Source: Marinilabiliaceae bacterium JC040 | GTDB taxonomy: Bacteria; Bacteroidota; Bacteroidia; Bacteroidales; Marinifilaceae | Direction of reading: 5' to 3' | Assembly: GCA_022496785.1 (NCBI GenBank) | Contig: SNAP01000003.1 | Coordinates: forward strand, 62,001-126,000 | DNA length: 64,000 nucleotides | Shown: piece after piece, positions 1 through 7,953 of the stretch | Numbering within the stretch: the first letter of the stretch is position 1 | How the letters are laid out: each line of letters begins with the position of its first letter | The notes under the pieces: generated by a model | What the model was told of the DNA's origin: nothing | Databases searched by the model: none | Seen by the model: only the letters and a program-made list of their open reading frames with translations | Made by a program: the position numbers and the translations under genes

Positions 1-503
1 TGTTCATAATGGTCAATACCATCAAAACTCTTTCTTATTGTATTAGTGAATAACTTTTCAGAATTTGAATCAAATTTAGGAAACAAATTATCAGCAACAG
101 AAATTCTTTCTACTATTTTGTTTTTTTCTTCTTTTACTTTATCCCATAAGACATCATAACCACTTATAAAATCAATTTTAAAAGATTTATTATCCATGGT
201 TTTATTAGATATCTGAAATTTATAATCATTATATCTATAATCAATATAAAAAGTAGTTTCATTCCATGAAGATCTAGGAAAAATTTCAGAAAACTTATCT
301 CTCAATTTTTTCTTTAAATCACCTTTAGTATCATCATTTAAAACTGAATCATGTATTTCTTGAAACAAAGATTTAGAGTAAAATAATAATTTAGCTATAA
401 TACTTTTACCTGAAGCTTGAGGTCCAATTAGAATATTAAATTTATTAACACTTAATTCTATTTTCTCAATCTCAAGAAAATTTCTTATTATTAGTTTTTC
501 CAT
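1..503 (-). CDS. AAA-family ATPase (RecF/OLD-like), C-terminus cut off by window edge
   Basis: The protein starts at an ATG read from 503 and stays open to the window edge, so about 167 N-terminal residues are visible. It opens with MEKLIIRNFLEIEKIEL, the typical first strand of SMC/RecF/OLD-like ATPases, followed by a Walker A motif GPQASGKS near residue 31. Walker B, signature and any nuclease domain lie outside the window. Such ATPases are frequent in defence and DNA-repair modules, but the effector half cannot be seen, so no specific role is claimed. It lies 31 bases downstream of a co-directional small gene and may be co-transcribed with it. Confidence 0.75.
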   Translation of the reverse strand, partial: MEKLIIRNFLEIEKIELSVNKFNILIGPQASGKSIIAKLLFYSKSLFQEIHDSVLNDDTKGDLKKKLRDKFSEIFPRSSWNETTFYIDYRYNDYKFQISNKTMDNKSFKIDFISGYDVLWDKVKEEKNKIVERISVADNLFPKFDSNSEKLFTNTIRKSFDGIDHYE

Positions 504-534
504 AAAGCTAAATTAAATCATTTATTTATAGAAA

Positions 535-951
535 TCAAATAATACCAGCAGACAAATCACTCTCAATTCTCTTAATCTTAGCATTCCTTTCCATAGAATA
601 CGAAATACCATTATTCTCAACATATAGGAACATATCAAGGGACTTTTTAAGCAAATCAGATTTTTGACTAGCAGTATTAACTATTTTGGATTCAAATAAT
701 AATAATTCGGCTAAGATTTCTATTCTAGCAAGAACTTCATTAGGTTTATATGTTTCAGAAAATGAATTTAGAATATCATTAGAATTATTCTCACGATAAA
801 ACTTGCGATCATTATTTAGAAATTTAGAATATATATCTTGAATCTCTGTTTCCTTAATATTATCACCATTAAGAAAAGTATTTAGCATGTCTCTAAGCAT
901 ATTCATTACTTGCCTTATCAATCTCTCTATAAAATCCTCTCTTACTTGCAT
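535..951 (-). CDS. small helical protein, possibly DUF6483-like
   Basis: A 138-residue charged protein predicted to be all helical, without signal peptide or membrane segment. It begins MQVREDFIERLIRQVMNML, reminiscent of small helical proteins that open with a conserved I-x-R-x-I-x-Q helix (DUF6483-like); this match is from memory and weak. The middle contains a long amphipathic stretch with E-L-L-L-F-E near residue 85. It precedes the AAA ATPase gene by 31 bases in the same direction, so the two may form an operon. Function unknown. Confidence 0.6.
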   Translation of the reverse strand: MQVREDFIERLIRQVMNMLRDMLNTFLNGDNIKETEIQDIYSKFLNNDRKFYRENNSNDILNSFSETYKPNEVLARIEILAELLLFESKIVNTASQKSDLLKKSLDMFLYVENNGISYSMERNAKIKRIESDLSAGII

Positions 952-1033
952 TCTTGTAATATATCAATGAATATTTAAAATAATTATATTTTCCTATCAA
1001 AATTAAATCAAAAAAGAAGAATATCAAAATAGA

Positions 1034-1066
1034 AAAAGCAACTAAACCAAAAGGCTAGTTGCTTTT
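1034..1066 (-). terminator. intrinsic terminator hairpin
   Basis: Arms aaaagcaacta (1034-1044) and tagttgctttt (1056-1066) form an 11-bp stem. On the minus strand the stem ends in a T-run. It lies just downstream of the TM2-like gene and separates it from the 138-residue gene. Confidence 0.7.
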
Positions 1067-1113
1067 ATATATTAAAACATACTTAATTATATTTATAATT
1101 TTAGATTAGTATT

Positions 1114-1380
1114 CTATAGACCAATACGATACAATTCATTACCGGTAAAGCCAATTTCAATAGCTACTTTTCTATTATGTTCTCGAATTTTAGATGATAA
1201 TGTAAATAATACATATATCCACCAAAGTCCAAAACCACATAGAGTTATATAATACAATATCTGCTTCAAATATTGTTCAAAAGATCCATAGGACCAACCT
1301 AAGAAAAGAAATAATACCCATGTAAGAGTACCATCAAGTTTTCTTTCCTTATATATCATCATTTTTTCTGAAAACTCCAT
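1114..1380 (-). CDS. small TM2-like membrane protein
   Basis: An 88-residue protein with two hydrophobic segments (about residues 18-31 and 40-58) separated by a short turn, and a basic C-terminal tail. This layout, with G-W-S-Y-G-S in the first hairpin and a preceding basic K-x-R-K patch, resembles the TM2 domain family, whose role is unknown. The ATG at 1380 is preferred over an upstream ATG at 1431, because the extra 17 residues are low-complexity and hydrophobic and do not fit the family. It is probably a single-gene unit ending at the hairpin at 1034-1066. Confidence 0.55.
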   Translation of the reverse strand: MEFSEKMMIYKERKLDGTLTWVLFLFLGWSYGSFEQYLKQILYYITLCGFGLWWIYVLFTLSSKIREHNRKVAIEIGFTGNELYRIGL

Positions 1381-1459
1381 AATTTTATTTTTAATGTGTA
1401 AACATACGTATAAATATAAGAATATTAGCAAACATAAACAATAAAATTACATAATTTAT

Positions 1460-2596
1460 CTACAATTTCTCTCTACCTATTTTCTGTGTAGCTAATAAAG
1501 ATACAACACCTAGAATCATAGCAAAAATAAAAGGAGTTCTCCAATTCATCATCCACAATAAACCACCAATAACAGGAATCACAACAGCAGAGATATGATT
1601 AATAGTAAATCCTAAAGCCATAGAGGGAGCAATATCTTTAGTCTCTCCTGTCTTATGGAAATATGTATTAATAGCCATAGAGCAACCAAAGAAGATATTA
1701 TCAATAATATAGAAGCTTGTAACAGCCCATTTATTCTCAATAAAAGCGTAACCTCCAAAAACTAAGATAATAGCAATATACTCAACACTAAGTACAAGTC
1801 TCTCCCCATATTTATTGATAGCCTTACCAATAATAGGAGAAACGTAATAATTCACTATATTATTAATAATAAACAAGATAGCAACCTCTTTAACTGTAAA
1901 GTGATATTTTTGAACTAGCATAAACACAGCAAAAACAACAAAAATCTGACGTCTTGCACCAGAAAGGAAATTCAAAAGATAGAAAAGCCAGTACTTACGT
2001 TTTATCACCATCTTACGTTGTTGAGGAACAACATCTTTATCAATAGGATTAAGAGTATAGCAATAAATACCAACGACAAGAACAATAGCACCTATTAAAA
2101 GATAATTCATTTCCATAGGGATTGCATAATCTAAAAGCCACACAAAACCACCAATAACAATATTAGCAATTGCACCATAACTCTTTTGTCGAGCAAAAAC
2201 AATAGGAGATTCCTTAATACTAAAATGTTGTAATGTTAAAGATTTATTTGTAGTCTCAAAAAAGTGAAAACCTGTTGAGAATAGAAAAGTAGTAACTACA
2301 AGACCTATAAAAGAAGGGAAAAAACCAACAATCATAACTCCTAGTCCCATAAAAGCAATAGAAATTGCCGACAGTTTATGCTCTTTAATAATAAAAAGAA
2401 GATAAATCACCAGTAAAGATAAAAAACCAGGGACTTCTCTCACCGATTGAATAATACCTACTTCTAACCCATTAATACCCACAGTATCAACTGCAAAATT
2501 ATTAAATAATGTTCTCCAACCTTGTTGACCTGCTGTCGCTACCACTGCTAAAAGAATAAGGTAACGATACATTTTATTTGCCTTTATATTTTTCAT
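1460..2596 (-). CDS. MFS-type transporter
   Basis: A 378-residue integral membrane protein with about 10-12 hydrophobic segments and a central basic cytoplasmic loop around residues 185-200 (K-D-V-V-P-Q-Q-R-K-M), the usual split between the two six-helix halves of a major facilitator transporter. The first half contains a loop with G-W-R-T-L-F-N-N-F-A-V, and the second half repeats the pattern. It is slightly short for the family (usually about 400). Substrate cannot be told from sequence. It stands alone between two terminators. A TAnnTTTG-like -7 element at 2616-2623 may drive it, but no -33 TTG at the expected distance was found. Confidence 0.75.
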   Translation of the reverse strand: MKNIKANKMYRYLILLAVVATAGQQGWRTLFNNFAVDTVGINGLEVGIIQSVREVPGFLSLLVIYLLFIIKEHKLSAISIAFMGLGVMIVGFFPSFIGLVVTTFLFSTGFHFFETTNKSLTLQHFSIKESPIVFARQKSYGAIANIVIGGFVWLLDYAIPMEMNYLLIGAIVLVVGIYCYTLNPIDKDVVPQQRKMVIKRKYWLFYLLNFLSGARRQIFVVFAVFMLVQKYHFTVKEVAILFIINNIVNYYVSPIIGKAINKYGERLVLSVEYIAIILVFGGYAFIENKWAVTSFYIIDNIFFGCSMAINTYFHKTGETKDIAPSMALGFTINHISAVVIPVIGGLLWMMNWRTPFIFAMILGVVSLLATQKIGREKL

Positions 2597-2677
2597 TTAT
2601 TTGATTTTATAAAGGCAAAATTATTATATTTTAGGACTATATCCCATTATTTAAGATATTTCTAAATCAATAAAAAA

Positions 2678-2700
2678 GTCCAGTCTAAAAAAGACTGGAC
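2678..2700 (-). terminator. intrinsic terminator of first lipoprotein gene
   Basis: A 9-bp perfect stem, gtccagtct/agactggac, followed on the minus strand by six T residues. Almost identical to the hairpin at 3380-3402 behind the paralogous gene. Confidence 0.85.
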
Positions 2701-2730
2701 CTTTAAAAATCTTAAATAAATATAAAACTA

Positions 2731-3144
2731 TTATATTTTTTTACATTTTATACGTACATGCTTATCATCTCCAGGAATATACATATCTAATTCACATGAA
2801 TCATCCTCTAATGAAATGACTTTATACTTAATAAATGCCTTTCCATCTACATAACAAGTAACTGTACTTCCTTCAGCTTTATAAGTTCCAGAACCGTTAC
2901 CAAATTGTCCCATTCCTGAATAAGTACCATCTTTTTTGAAAGTTGCATAAGTAGCTTTAAATCCGTAATTACTTGATACATTAAACATCTTTCCATCCTC
3001 TAATTGAATATGAGTAATTTGCCATTTACCAATTAAAGATTCCATTGGATAATCAAACTCTTCCTTATCCTTATCTTTTGAACAAGAAGATAATACAAAA
3101 AACGCTAGAACTACACTTAGTCCTAAGAATAATAACTTTTTCAT
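2731..3144 (-). CDS. small lipocalin-like lipoprotein (copy 1)
   Basis: A 137-residue lipoprotein: a signal peptide with a lipobox ending L-S-S-C at about residue 21, then an acidic/basic tether (S-K-D-K-D-K-E-E) of the kind that sends Bacteroidota lipoproteins to the outer membrane. The mature part starts with L-I-G-K-W-Q-I-T-H-I, the first strand of lipocalin-like domains (DUF4923/lipocalin_5 style), and continues as short beta strands. Its neighbour at 3426-3845 is a clear paralogue with the same signal peptide, same domain and same terminator, so this is a tandem duplication. Ligand unknown. Confidence 0.75.
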   Translation of the reverse strand: MKKLLFLGLSVVLAFFVLSSCSKDKDKEEFDYPMESLIGKWQITHIQLEDGKMFNVSSNYGFKATYATFKKDGTYSGMGQFGNGSGTYKAEGSTVTCYVDGKAFIKYKVISLEDDSCELDMYIPGDDKHVRIKCKKI

Positions 3145-3268
3145 GTTTTACTTTTTTAATTATGTTTATTATGTTAATTTACAATTATCAACATACTAAT
3201 CATACCCCATTATTAGTAATAATAAACTTTAAAATACCCTTTAAATACAGTATTAATACTAACTTTCA

Positions 3269-3299
3269 CAAAGATAAAATTATTATACACAATATACAA
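3269..3299 (-). promoter_or_regulatory. Bacteroidetes-type promoter for lipoprotein copy 1
   Basis: On the minus strand a -33 TTG (3297-3299) is followed after 20 bases by TATCTTTG (3269-3276), matching TAnnTTTG. The predicted transcript start lies about 120 bases upstream of the ATG at 3144. Confidence 0.5.
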
Positions 3300-3307
3300 T
3301 AATATTA

Positions 3308-3373
3308 TCAATAAATTATTTTAAAAAATAATCTCTCCAATCTCCCCTTCAAAGCTATTCTAGTATCATCAAT
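3308..3373 (-). pseudogene. displaced 3' end of an mcrC gene
   Basis: Read on the minus strand this gives D-D-T-R-I-A-L-K-G-R-L-E-R-L-F-F before a stop, matching the last residues of the intact McrC encoded at 4984-6357 (D-D-T-R-I-T-L-K-G-R-L-E-E-V-L-L). At DNA level 3335-3372 matches 5002-5039 at 37 of 38 positions. No start codon or other mcrC sequence is left. It is either the relic of a second mcrC or the displaced gene end left by insertion of the segment in between. Confidence 0.8.
3335..3372. repeat. 38-bp direct repeat, left copy
   Basis: Near-perfect direct copy of 5002-5039 (one difference, c versus t in aaag-c/t-tattc). The pair flanks about 1.6 kb holding lipoprotein copy 2, the phzF fragment and the small overlapping gene pair. 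Confidence 0.85.
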
Positions 3374-3379
3374 AAAAAA

Positions 3380-3402
3380 GTCCAGCCTAAAAAAGACTGG
3401 AC
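3380..3402 (-). terminator. intrinsic terminator of second lipoprotein gene
   Basis: A 9-bp stem gtccagcct/agactggac with one wobble pair, followed on the minus strand by six T residues. Duplicate of the hairpin at 2678-2700. Confidence 0.85.
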
Positions 3403-3425
3403 CTTATAAAATTTTAAAGAATACT

Positions 3426-3845
3426 TTAATCTACTTTCTTACATTTTATGTGTATTTGTTCTTCTTCATTTGGCATAGACATTATCAATTCACAATTTTC
3501 ATTTGTCATTGAAAGCACCTCATAAGATAAGAAATCTTCACCACGAAAAGAGCATGTTATAGTTTTACCTTCAATTAAGAAAGTTCCCTCAACTTCTCCA
3601 AATTCACCTTCAGTTTTGTATGTTCCATCTTCTTCAAAAATTGCAAAAGTTGGTTTAAATACAAGACTACCAATAAGACTTGTTACATCAAGCATTTTTC
3701 CTTGTTCGTGCTCAATATGAGTAACTTGCCATTTACCTACTAAATACTTAACAGGGAATTCTTCTTCATCCTTATCTTTGGTACAAGATGACAATACAAA
3801 GAATGCTAAACACACACTTAATCCTAAGAATAATAATTTTCTCAT
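3426..3845 (-). CDS. small lipocalin-like lipoprotein (copy 2)
   Basis: A 139-residue paralogue of the protein encoded at 2731-3144. The signal peptide is nearly identical (K-L-L-F-L-G-L-S-V), the lipobox again ends L-S-S-C, and the mature domain starts L-V-G-K-W-Q-V-T-H-I. The body has diverged more than the signal peptide, so the duplication is not recent. It lies inside the segment flanked by the 38-bp mcrC-end repeats. Outer-membrane attachment is likely; the bound ligand is unknown. Confidence 0.75.
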   Translation of the reverse strand: MRKLLFLGLSVCLAFFVLSSCTKDKDEEEFPVKYLVGKWQVTHIEHEQGKMLDVTSLIGSLVFKPTFAIFEEDGTYKTEGEFGEVEGTFLIEGKTITCSFRGEDFLSYEVLSMTNENCELIMSMPNEEEQIHIKCKKVD

Positions 3846-4001
3846 AATTTCATTTACTTTAAGTTAATTAATTACCAACACTAACAACCTAATAATCAAT
3901 TCATTTCTAAAAAGTAAAATATATCACACGATTTACTCTAAAGAGCAATCACTGTAATGAGTCGCTAAAGTAATTTTATTATTTGTAATGCAAAAAAATA
4001 G

Positions 4002-4250
4002 TGGATAGATTCTAATAATATTATTCATTCAAGAAATTCCTTTGCTTCTGGTGGAATTTATGAAGATGTAGCTACAGGAGCAGCTGCAGCTGCCTTAGCA
4101 GGATATTTAAGAGATATAAATTGGAAATTTGGTAATAAATTCACCATACATCAAGGAGAAGATATGGGAAGTTTATCAAAAATTATTGTTGAATACACTA
4201 ATGAAATAGGATCTGAAATTAAAATATCTGGAGAAACTAGAGAAATCTAG
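4002..4250 (+). pseudogene. phzF-family C-terminal fragment
   Basis: An open stretch without a usable start that translates as F-A-S-G-G-I-Y-E-D-V-A-T-G-A-A-A-A-A-L-A-G-Y-L and later H-Q-G-E-D-M-G-S-L-S-K-I. This matches the conserved C-terminal half of PhzF-type isomerases (EDPATGSAAAALGGYL; QGxxMGRPS). The frame is blocked upstream by a stop at 3999-4001, and the N-terminal catalytic half (about 200 residues) is missing. It is a dead remnant, lying opposite in strand to its neighbours. Confidence 0.8.
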
Positions 4251-4267
4251 AATTTAATTATTATATA

Positions 4268-4738
4268 TCAAAATTGCTGATTAATATATTCTGGGAAACT
4301 ATTTAGCAATTTATCTTTATTAGGATTATTTCTCCTAATAAAACAAGAAGCATATACATGTATTTTTGTATCATCATAGTATTCATTAAAATCTTTTTTT
4401 GAATACTGTTCTTTATCTTCAATACTATTAAACCACCAATTAAATAGTCGAAACCTTGCAAAATGCTTACCATCTAAAGATTCACAAATTATTACTATAG
4501 CCTCTTCCCGTTTTAATAAAAAGGTTTTTATAGCATATATTATAGTATTTTTAATTTTTTCATCTTTTGTAGAATTTGTATATCCATCAACTCTATCAAA
4601 AGCAAAATGATAAAAGTCACCTCCATATTCCATGAATGTGACTTTATATTTTACTTTATTATCTGTAGTGAATTCATATTCACTTGATTCGTTTTCTGAG
4701 AGTTTATAATACTGATGCGAATTTAATATTTCTGTCAT
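4268..4738 (-). CDS. DUF6169-like protein
   Basis: A 156-residue soluble protein. The N-terminal half has the pattern Y-E-F-T-T-D-N-K-V-K-Y-K-V-T-F followed by Y-H-F-A-F-D, and the middle contains F-A-R-F-R-L-F-N-W-W-F. This resembles the Bacteroidota family I know as DUF6169; the assignment is from memory. Its start lies inside the 49-residue gene just upstream (35-base overlap), a strong sign of translational coupling. The pair has the size and overlap of a toxin-antitoxin module, but nothing in the sequence proves that activity. Confidence 0.6.
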   Translation of the reverse strand: MTEILNSHQYYKLSENESSEYEFTTDNKVKYKVTFMEYGGDFYHFAFDRVDGYTNSTKDEKIKNTIIYAIKTFLLKREEAIVIICESLDGKHFARFRLFNWWFNSIEDKEQYSKKDFNEYYDDTKIHVYASCFIRRNNPNKDKLLNSFPEYINQQF

Positions 4739-4853
4739 TTATAATTTTTTTATCACCAGTTCTAAGATATTCACATACAGCTTTCTTGTCATCTAACATC
4801 TTTTTTACTGACGCTGGCATAACTTTTACTTTTTTAGTTTCCTTAGCTTTCAT
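4704..4853 (-). CDS. 49-residue protein overlapping the DUF6169-like gene
   Basis: An ATG at 4853 opens a 49-codon frame ending with TAA at 4704-4706. The peptide is basic at its start (M-K-A-K-E-T-K-K-V-K-V-M-P), then has a short helix and ends L-R-T-G-D-K-K-I-I-N-D-R-N-I-K-F-A-S-V-L. The ending G-x(4-6)-R-x-I-K-F is familiar from small Bacteroidota proteins found in front of similar partners. It overlaps the start of the next gene by 35 bases. Likely partner or antitoxin-like protein; function inferred only from layout. Confidence 0.5.
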   Translation of the reverse strand: MKAKETKKVKVMPASVKKMLDDKKAVCEYLRTGDKKIINDRNIKFASVL

Positions 4854-4983
4854 GATTTACAACTTTATTATAAAAATATATTTCAATTCGAAATTAATAT
4901 TTTAACTACATTTCTATATTCTATTACTATACAAATGTAAGAAAAAAATCTATATAACTGATAATCAAACAAAAATAATGAAC

Positions 4984-6357
4984 TCAACAAAGCAAAACCT
5001 CCTCCAATCTCCCCTTCAAAGTTATTCTAGTATCATCAAATTTAGAAGATAAAGATTTATATCTTAAAGAATCATCAGTAAAATATTCATCATTAAAAGC
5101 ATCCATATTAATAATTGGTAACTGACAAGCCATTATATTAATATTCTTATCATCAGCAAACTCATCTACAGCAACAATCTTGGAATTTTCATTACTAAGA
5201 TCATAAATGGTATTAGGATACAGCAAATAAATCTCATCAATTTTAAATCGAATAGCATAAGCTAGCATTTGGTATAAATCTGATTGAGAAATACCATTCT
5301 TAGGATCATTTTCATCAGAATACACAAGCTTATATTTAGTATCAGCAATAACAGATCTATCCTTCATTTCCAAAACAAGATCTGGACGCAAAGAGAAATT
5401 ACAATCTTGGTCTAAAAATTTAGATTTATCTTGAGCTTTAGCTTTTACATCTTTAAGTTCCTTATCTATAAAACCATATATAAAATCCTCAAAAACATAC
5501 TCCATAGGCAAAAGGAAAGCAAAAAGTTTCAAATCATTCTTATAATCAAAAGAAACGCTATTAGACAAGAAAAGATAACAATAATCCTTCACACAAGTAA
5601 ACTTTTTATACATAGGATTAAAATCAATATTCAAACAATCCTCTGCACAAACTTTCACGTCGCTAACATCATCCAAAAGAAAAAGAATCTCTCTTAAATA
5701 CTTCTTATTCTCAAGATTAGAAGATACAGTAAACAACATATTTGCAACATACTTTACAATGCGATTAAACTTATTATCAAAAACAAAAGCATCGTAAGAA
5801 CAGGAAATTTTATGCCATCTACCCTTAGAAATATTCTCATTAATATACTCCCTGGTATTTATCCTTCCCTTAATAAAAGACAAATCGTCATCAATTTCTT
5901 CATACTGTTGATAAAGAGAATCAGACAAAAGTTCTCTAGTAAATTTAGCAAATAGATAGATCAACACCTCAAAAAAATCGCTCTTAAGTCCACCTAAAGA
6001 AGTTTCATAATTTGGGAAACTAATCTTCCTACAATACGACAACCACCAAAGAATATGCTCATTAATGGCATTTACATCATTTTCTGAATACGTTCTATCT
6101 GCTTTGTAAAAGATCTTAGGCAATAAATTAATCTTTTCGCCCTCAAAATGAATTACACCTACATACTTATTCGACTTAATCTCTTTCGTTTTATGAAGGA
6201 ATTGCAAAAAACGTTGTGCTTCTATATTTGAAGATTTCTCTGCATTATAAAAACAAGATTTCTCACGATTCCTCCATATATCATCAAGAAAAAATTCTAA
6301 ACTTTCAAAAGAATTAGGAAAAGACTCTTTATTTTGATATTCAAATAAATTATTCAT
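4984..6357 (-). CDS. mcrC: McrC-like nuclease subunit of McrBC
   Basis: A 457-residue protein. Family knowledge: McrC is the PD-(D/E)XK endonuclease partner of the McrB GTPase and cuts modified DNA after translocation. The C-terminal half shows the nuclease core, with R-P-D-L-V-L at about residue 320 and A-D-T-K-Y-K at about 337, giving the D and D-x-K metal and catalytic residues. The N-terminal half carries the usual F-L-Q-F-L and Y-V-G-V-I-H-F strands. Its start follows the mcrB stop with no gap, so the two are translationally coupled. Its last 38 bp recur at 3335-3372. It is the last gene of the seven-gene cluster. Confidence 0.9.
   Translation of the reverse strand: MNNLFEYQNKESFPNSFESLEFFLDDIWRNREKSCFYNAEKSSNIEAQRFLQFLHKTKEIKSNKYVGVIHFEGEKINLLPKIFYKADRTYSENDVNAINEHILWWLSYCRKISFPNYETSLGGLKSDFFEVLIYLFAKFTRELLSDSLYQQYEEIDDDLSFIKGRINTREYINENISKGRWHKISCSYDAFVFDNKFNRIVKYVANMLFTVSSNLENKKYLREILFLLDDVSDVKVCAEDCLNIDFNPMYKKFTCVKDYCYLFLSNSVSFDYKNDLKLFAFLLPMEYVFEDFIYGFIDKELKDVKAKAQDKSKFLDQDCNFSLRPDLVLEMKDRSVIADTKYKLVYSDENDPKNGISQSDLYQMLAYAIRFKIDEIYLLYPNTIYDLSNENSKIVAVDEFADDKNINIMACQLPIINMDAFNDEYFTDDSLRYKSLSSKFDDTRITLKGRLEEVLLC
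5002..5039. repeat. 38-bp direct repeat, right copy (inside mcrC 3' end)
   Basis: Partner of 3335-3372. This copy is part of the intact mcrC reading frame, as expected when an element inserts at a gene end and keeps the gene whole. Confidence 0.85.
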
Positions 6358-7941
6358 CTAATTCTTAATTCTAAGAGGCCATGAACTCTCTACCAATTCA
6401 ATATTTGCCTTCCTAAGTATATCTTTAACCTCTTTCTCATCATTCATAAAATATTCTAAAAGAAGAGGAATAACTTTATTATTCATTCTATTCTCACAAT
6501 CTTTATTATCATCTCCCATGAAATAAGCATGACCAATTTGGAAATCATACCCCTTACGAAGGATAATCTCGGCATTTATCTTTTCTAGAACATCTTTATC
6601 ATATAAATCAATTCCTGGAATATTATATTTTGGATACATAGGCACAAAACAGAACCTTCTTCTCAAAGCTACATCTAATAAAGCAATCGACTTGTCAGCA
6701 GTATTCATTGTACCAATAATATACAAATTAGAAGGAACTGTAAAACAATCACCAGAAGGCAGAGTACATGTCATAGGAATACTACCATTCGATCTCTTAT
6801 CTGGCTCTATTAAAGTAATCAACTCACCAAAAACTCTAGAAATATTTGCTCTATTAATTTCATCAATAATAATCACATAATTAGAATCTTCATCTTCTAA
6901 AGCTCTATCAGAAATCTTTTTAAAAACTCCATCTTTCTTATTAAAAGATAAAGAACCACAATTAGTATCAGGACGTAAACCTTGAATAAAATCCTCATAA
7001 GAGTAATTCTGATGGAAAGTTACAAACTCTATTTTATTACCAAGATTATCATTAAAAACTTCTTGAGCAGAAGCATAATCACTAATCTCCCTCTTTTCAA
7101 TAATCTCAGCTGCTTTTAAAACTGTATTGTAAGTCTTTCCTGTTCCTGGAGGTCCATAAAGAATCTGATTTAAAGGATAAATCACAGAATCTAATCTATT
7201 AGTAGAATTCTCATCTAAATCATCTAAACTTACATCTTTAGTATCACCTTCTTTTAGCTTCTCCTTATACTCACAAAAAAAAGTATCATATAACTGTCTT
7301 ATCGACAAATCCATATAAGTAAACTCTCTAGGAATAAAATCTTTAGATTCATTCACCATTCTTAATACAGTATCCTTCTGAGAACAACCTCTATTTTCAT
7401 ACTTCAAATTATCCTTAAAAGATTGATACTCTACATCTCTAATAAAATCATGGTGATACAATTTTAGAGCATCATTCTCAAAATACAATTGAATATCTCT
7501 AGAATTATCTTTAACTTCTTGTAAAGAACTATTAAGAACAATTTTTCTATAAAGATTCTTATCTGTATAAAATTCAGGATTCTGTAAATCCTCAATAGAA
7601 TGTTCTTCTAATATATCTAATTTAAAAAATGCTTGTTTTGCAGATCTAGATGTCATAACAGTAAGAGCTTTTGTTATTTTAAAAAACCTTAAAGCTATAA
7701 ACTGTTTACCAACTAAATTAAGATTAGAACTTAATATTTCAAAATTCAAACGATCAGCACCATTTTCTTTAACCCAATGAATAGCTTTCCAAAACTGTAT
7801 CTTACCACCTCCTATAATATATGCATAATCTCCTACATCAATACCACCAAACCAAGCCTTACCTTTGGTAGTTCTATAATATCCTTTCTCTAACTGCTCA
7901 ATATTAAACGTGGTAGAGATTTTTCCAAAAAATATATTCAT
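6358..7941 (-). CDS. mcrB: McrB-like AAA+ GTPase
   Basis: A 527-residue protein with an N-terminal sensor region and a C-terminal AAA+ domain. Seen: Walker A G-P-P-G-T-G-K-T near residue 264, Walker B I-I-I-D-E-I-N-R-A-N near 357, and T-M-N-T-A-D-K-S with D-V-A-L-R-R-R-F near 409-428, all hallmarks of the McrB/Rav2 clade. The first 100 residues (G-D-Y-A-Y-I-I-G-G-G then F-W-K-A-I-H-W) look like an EVE/PUA-type modified-base reader, replacing the DUF3578 domain of E. coli McrB; that is an inference. It should load as a hexamer and drive McrC. It lies between the PD-(D/E)XK gene (12-base gap) and mcrC (no gap). Confidence 0.9.
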   Translation of the reverse strand: MNIFFGKISTTFNIEQLEKGYYRTTKGKAWFGGIDVGDYAYIIGGGKIQFWKAIHWVKENGADRLNFEILSSNLNLVGKQFIALRFFKITKALTVMTSRSAKQAFFKLDILEEHSIEDLQNPEFYTDKNLYRKIVLNSSLQEVKDNSRDIQLYFENDALKLYHHDFIRDVEYQSFKDNLKYENRGCSQKDTVLRMVNESKDFIPREFTYMDLSIRQLYDTFFCEYKEKLKEGDTKDVSLDDLDENSTNRLDSVIYPLNQILYGPPGTGKTYNTVLKAAEIIEKREISDYASAQEVFNDNLGNKIEFVTFHQNYSYEDFIQGLRPDTNCGSLSFNKKDGVFKKISDRALEDEDSNYVIIIDEINRANISRVFGELITLIEPDKRSNGSIPMTCTLPSGDCFTVPSNLYIIGTMNTADKSIALLDVALRRRFCFVPMYPKYNIPGIDLYDKDVLEKINAEIILRKGYDFQIGHAYFMGDDNKDCENRMNNKVIPLLLEYFMNDEKEVKDILRKANIELVESSWPLRIKN

Positions 7942-7953
7942 AATTCGTATCTA

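Noticed and set aside
2616-2623. Full promoter of the MFS gene
   Set aside because: The -7 element matches but no TTG lies 18-22 bases upstream.
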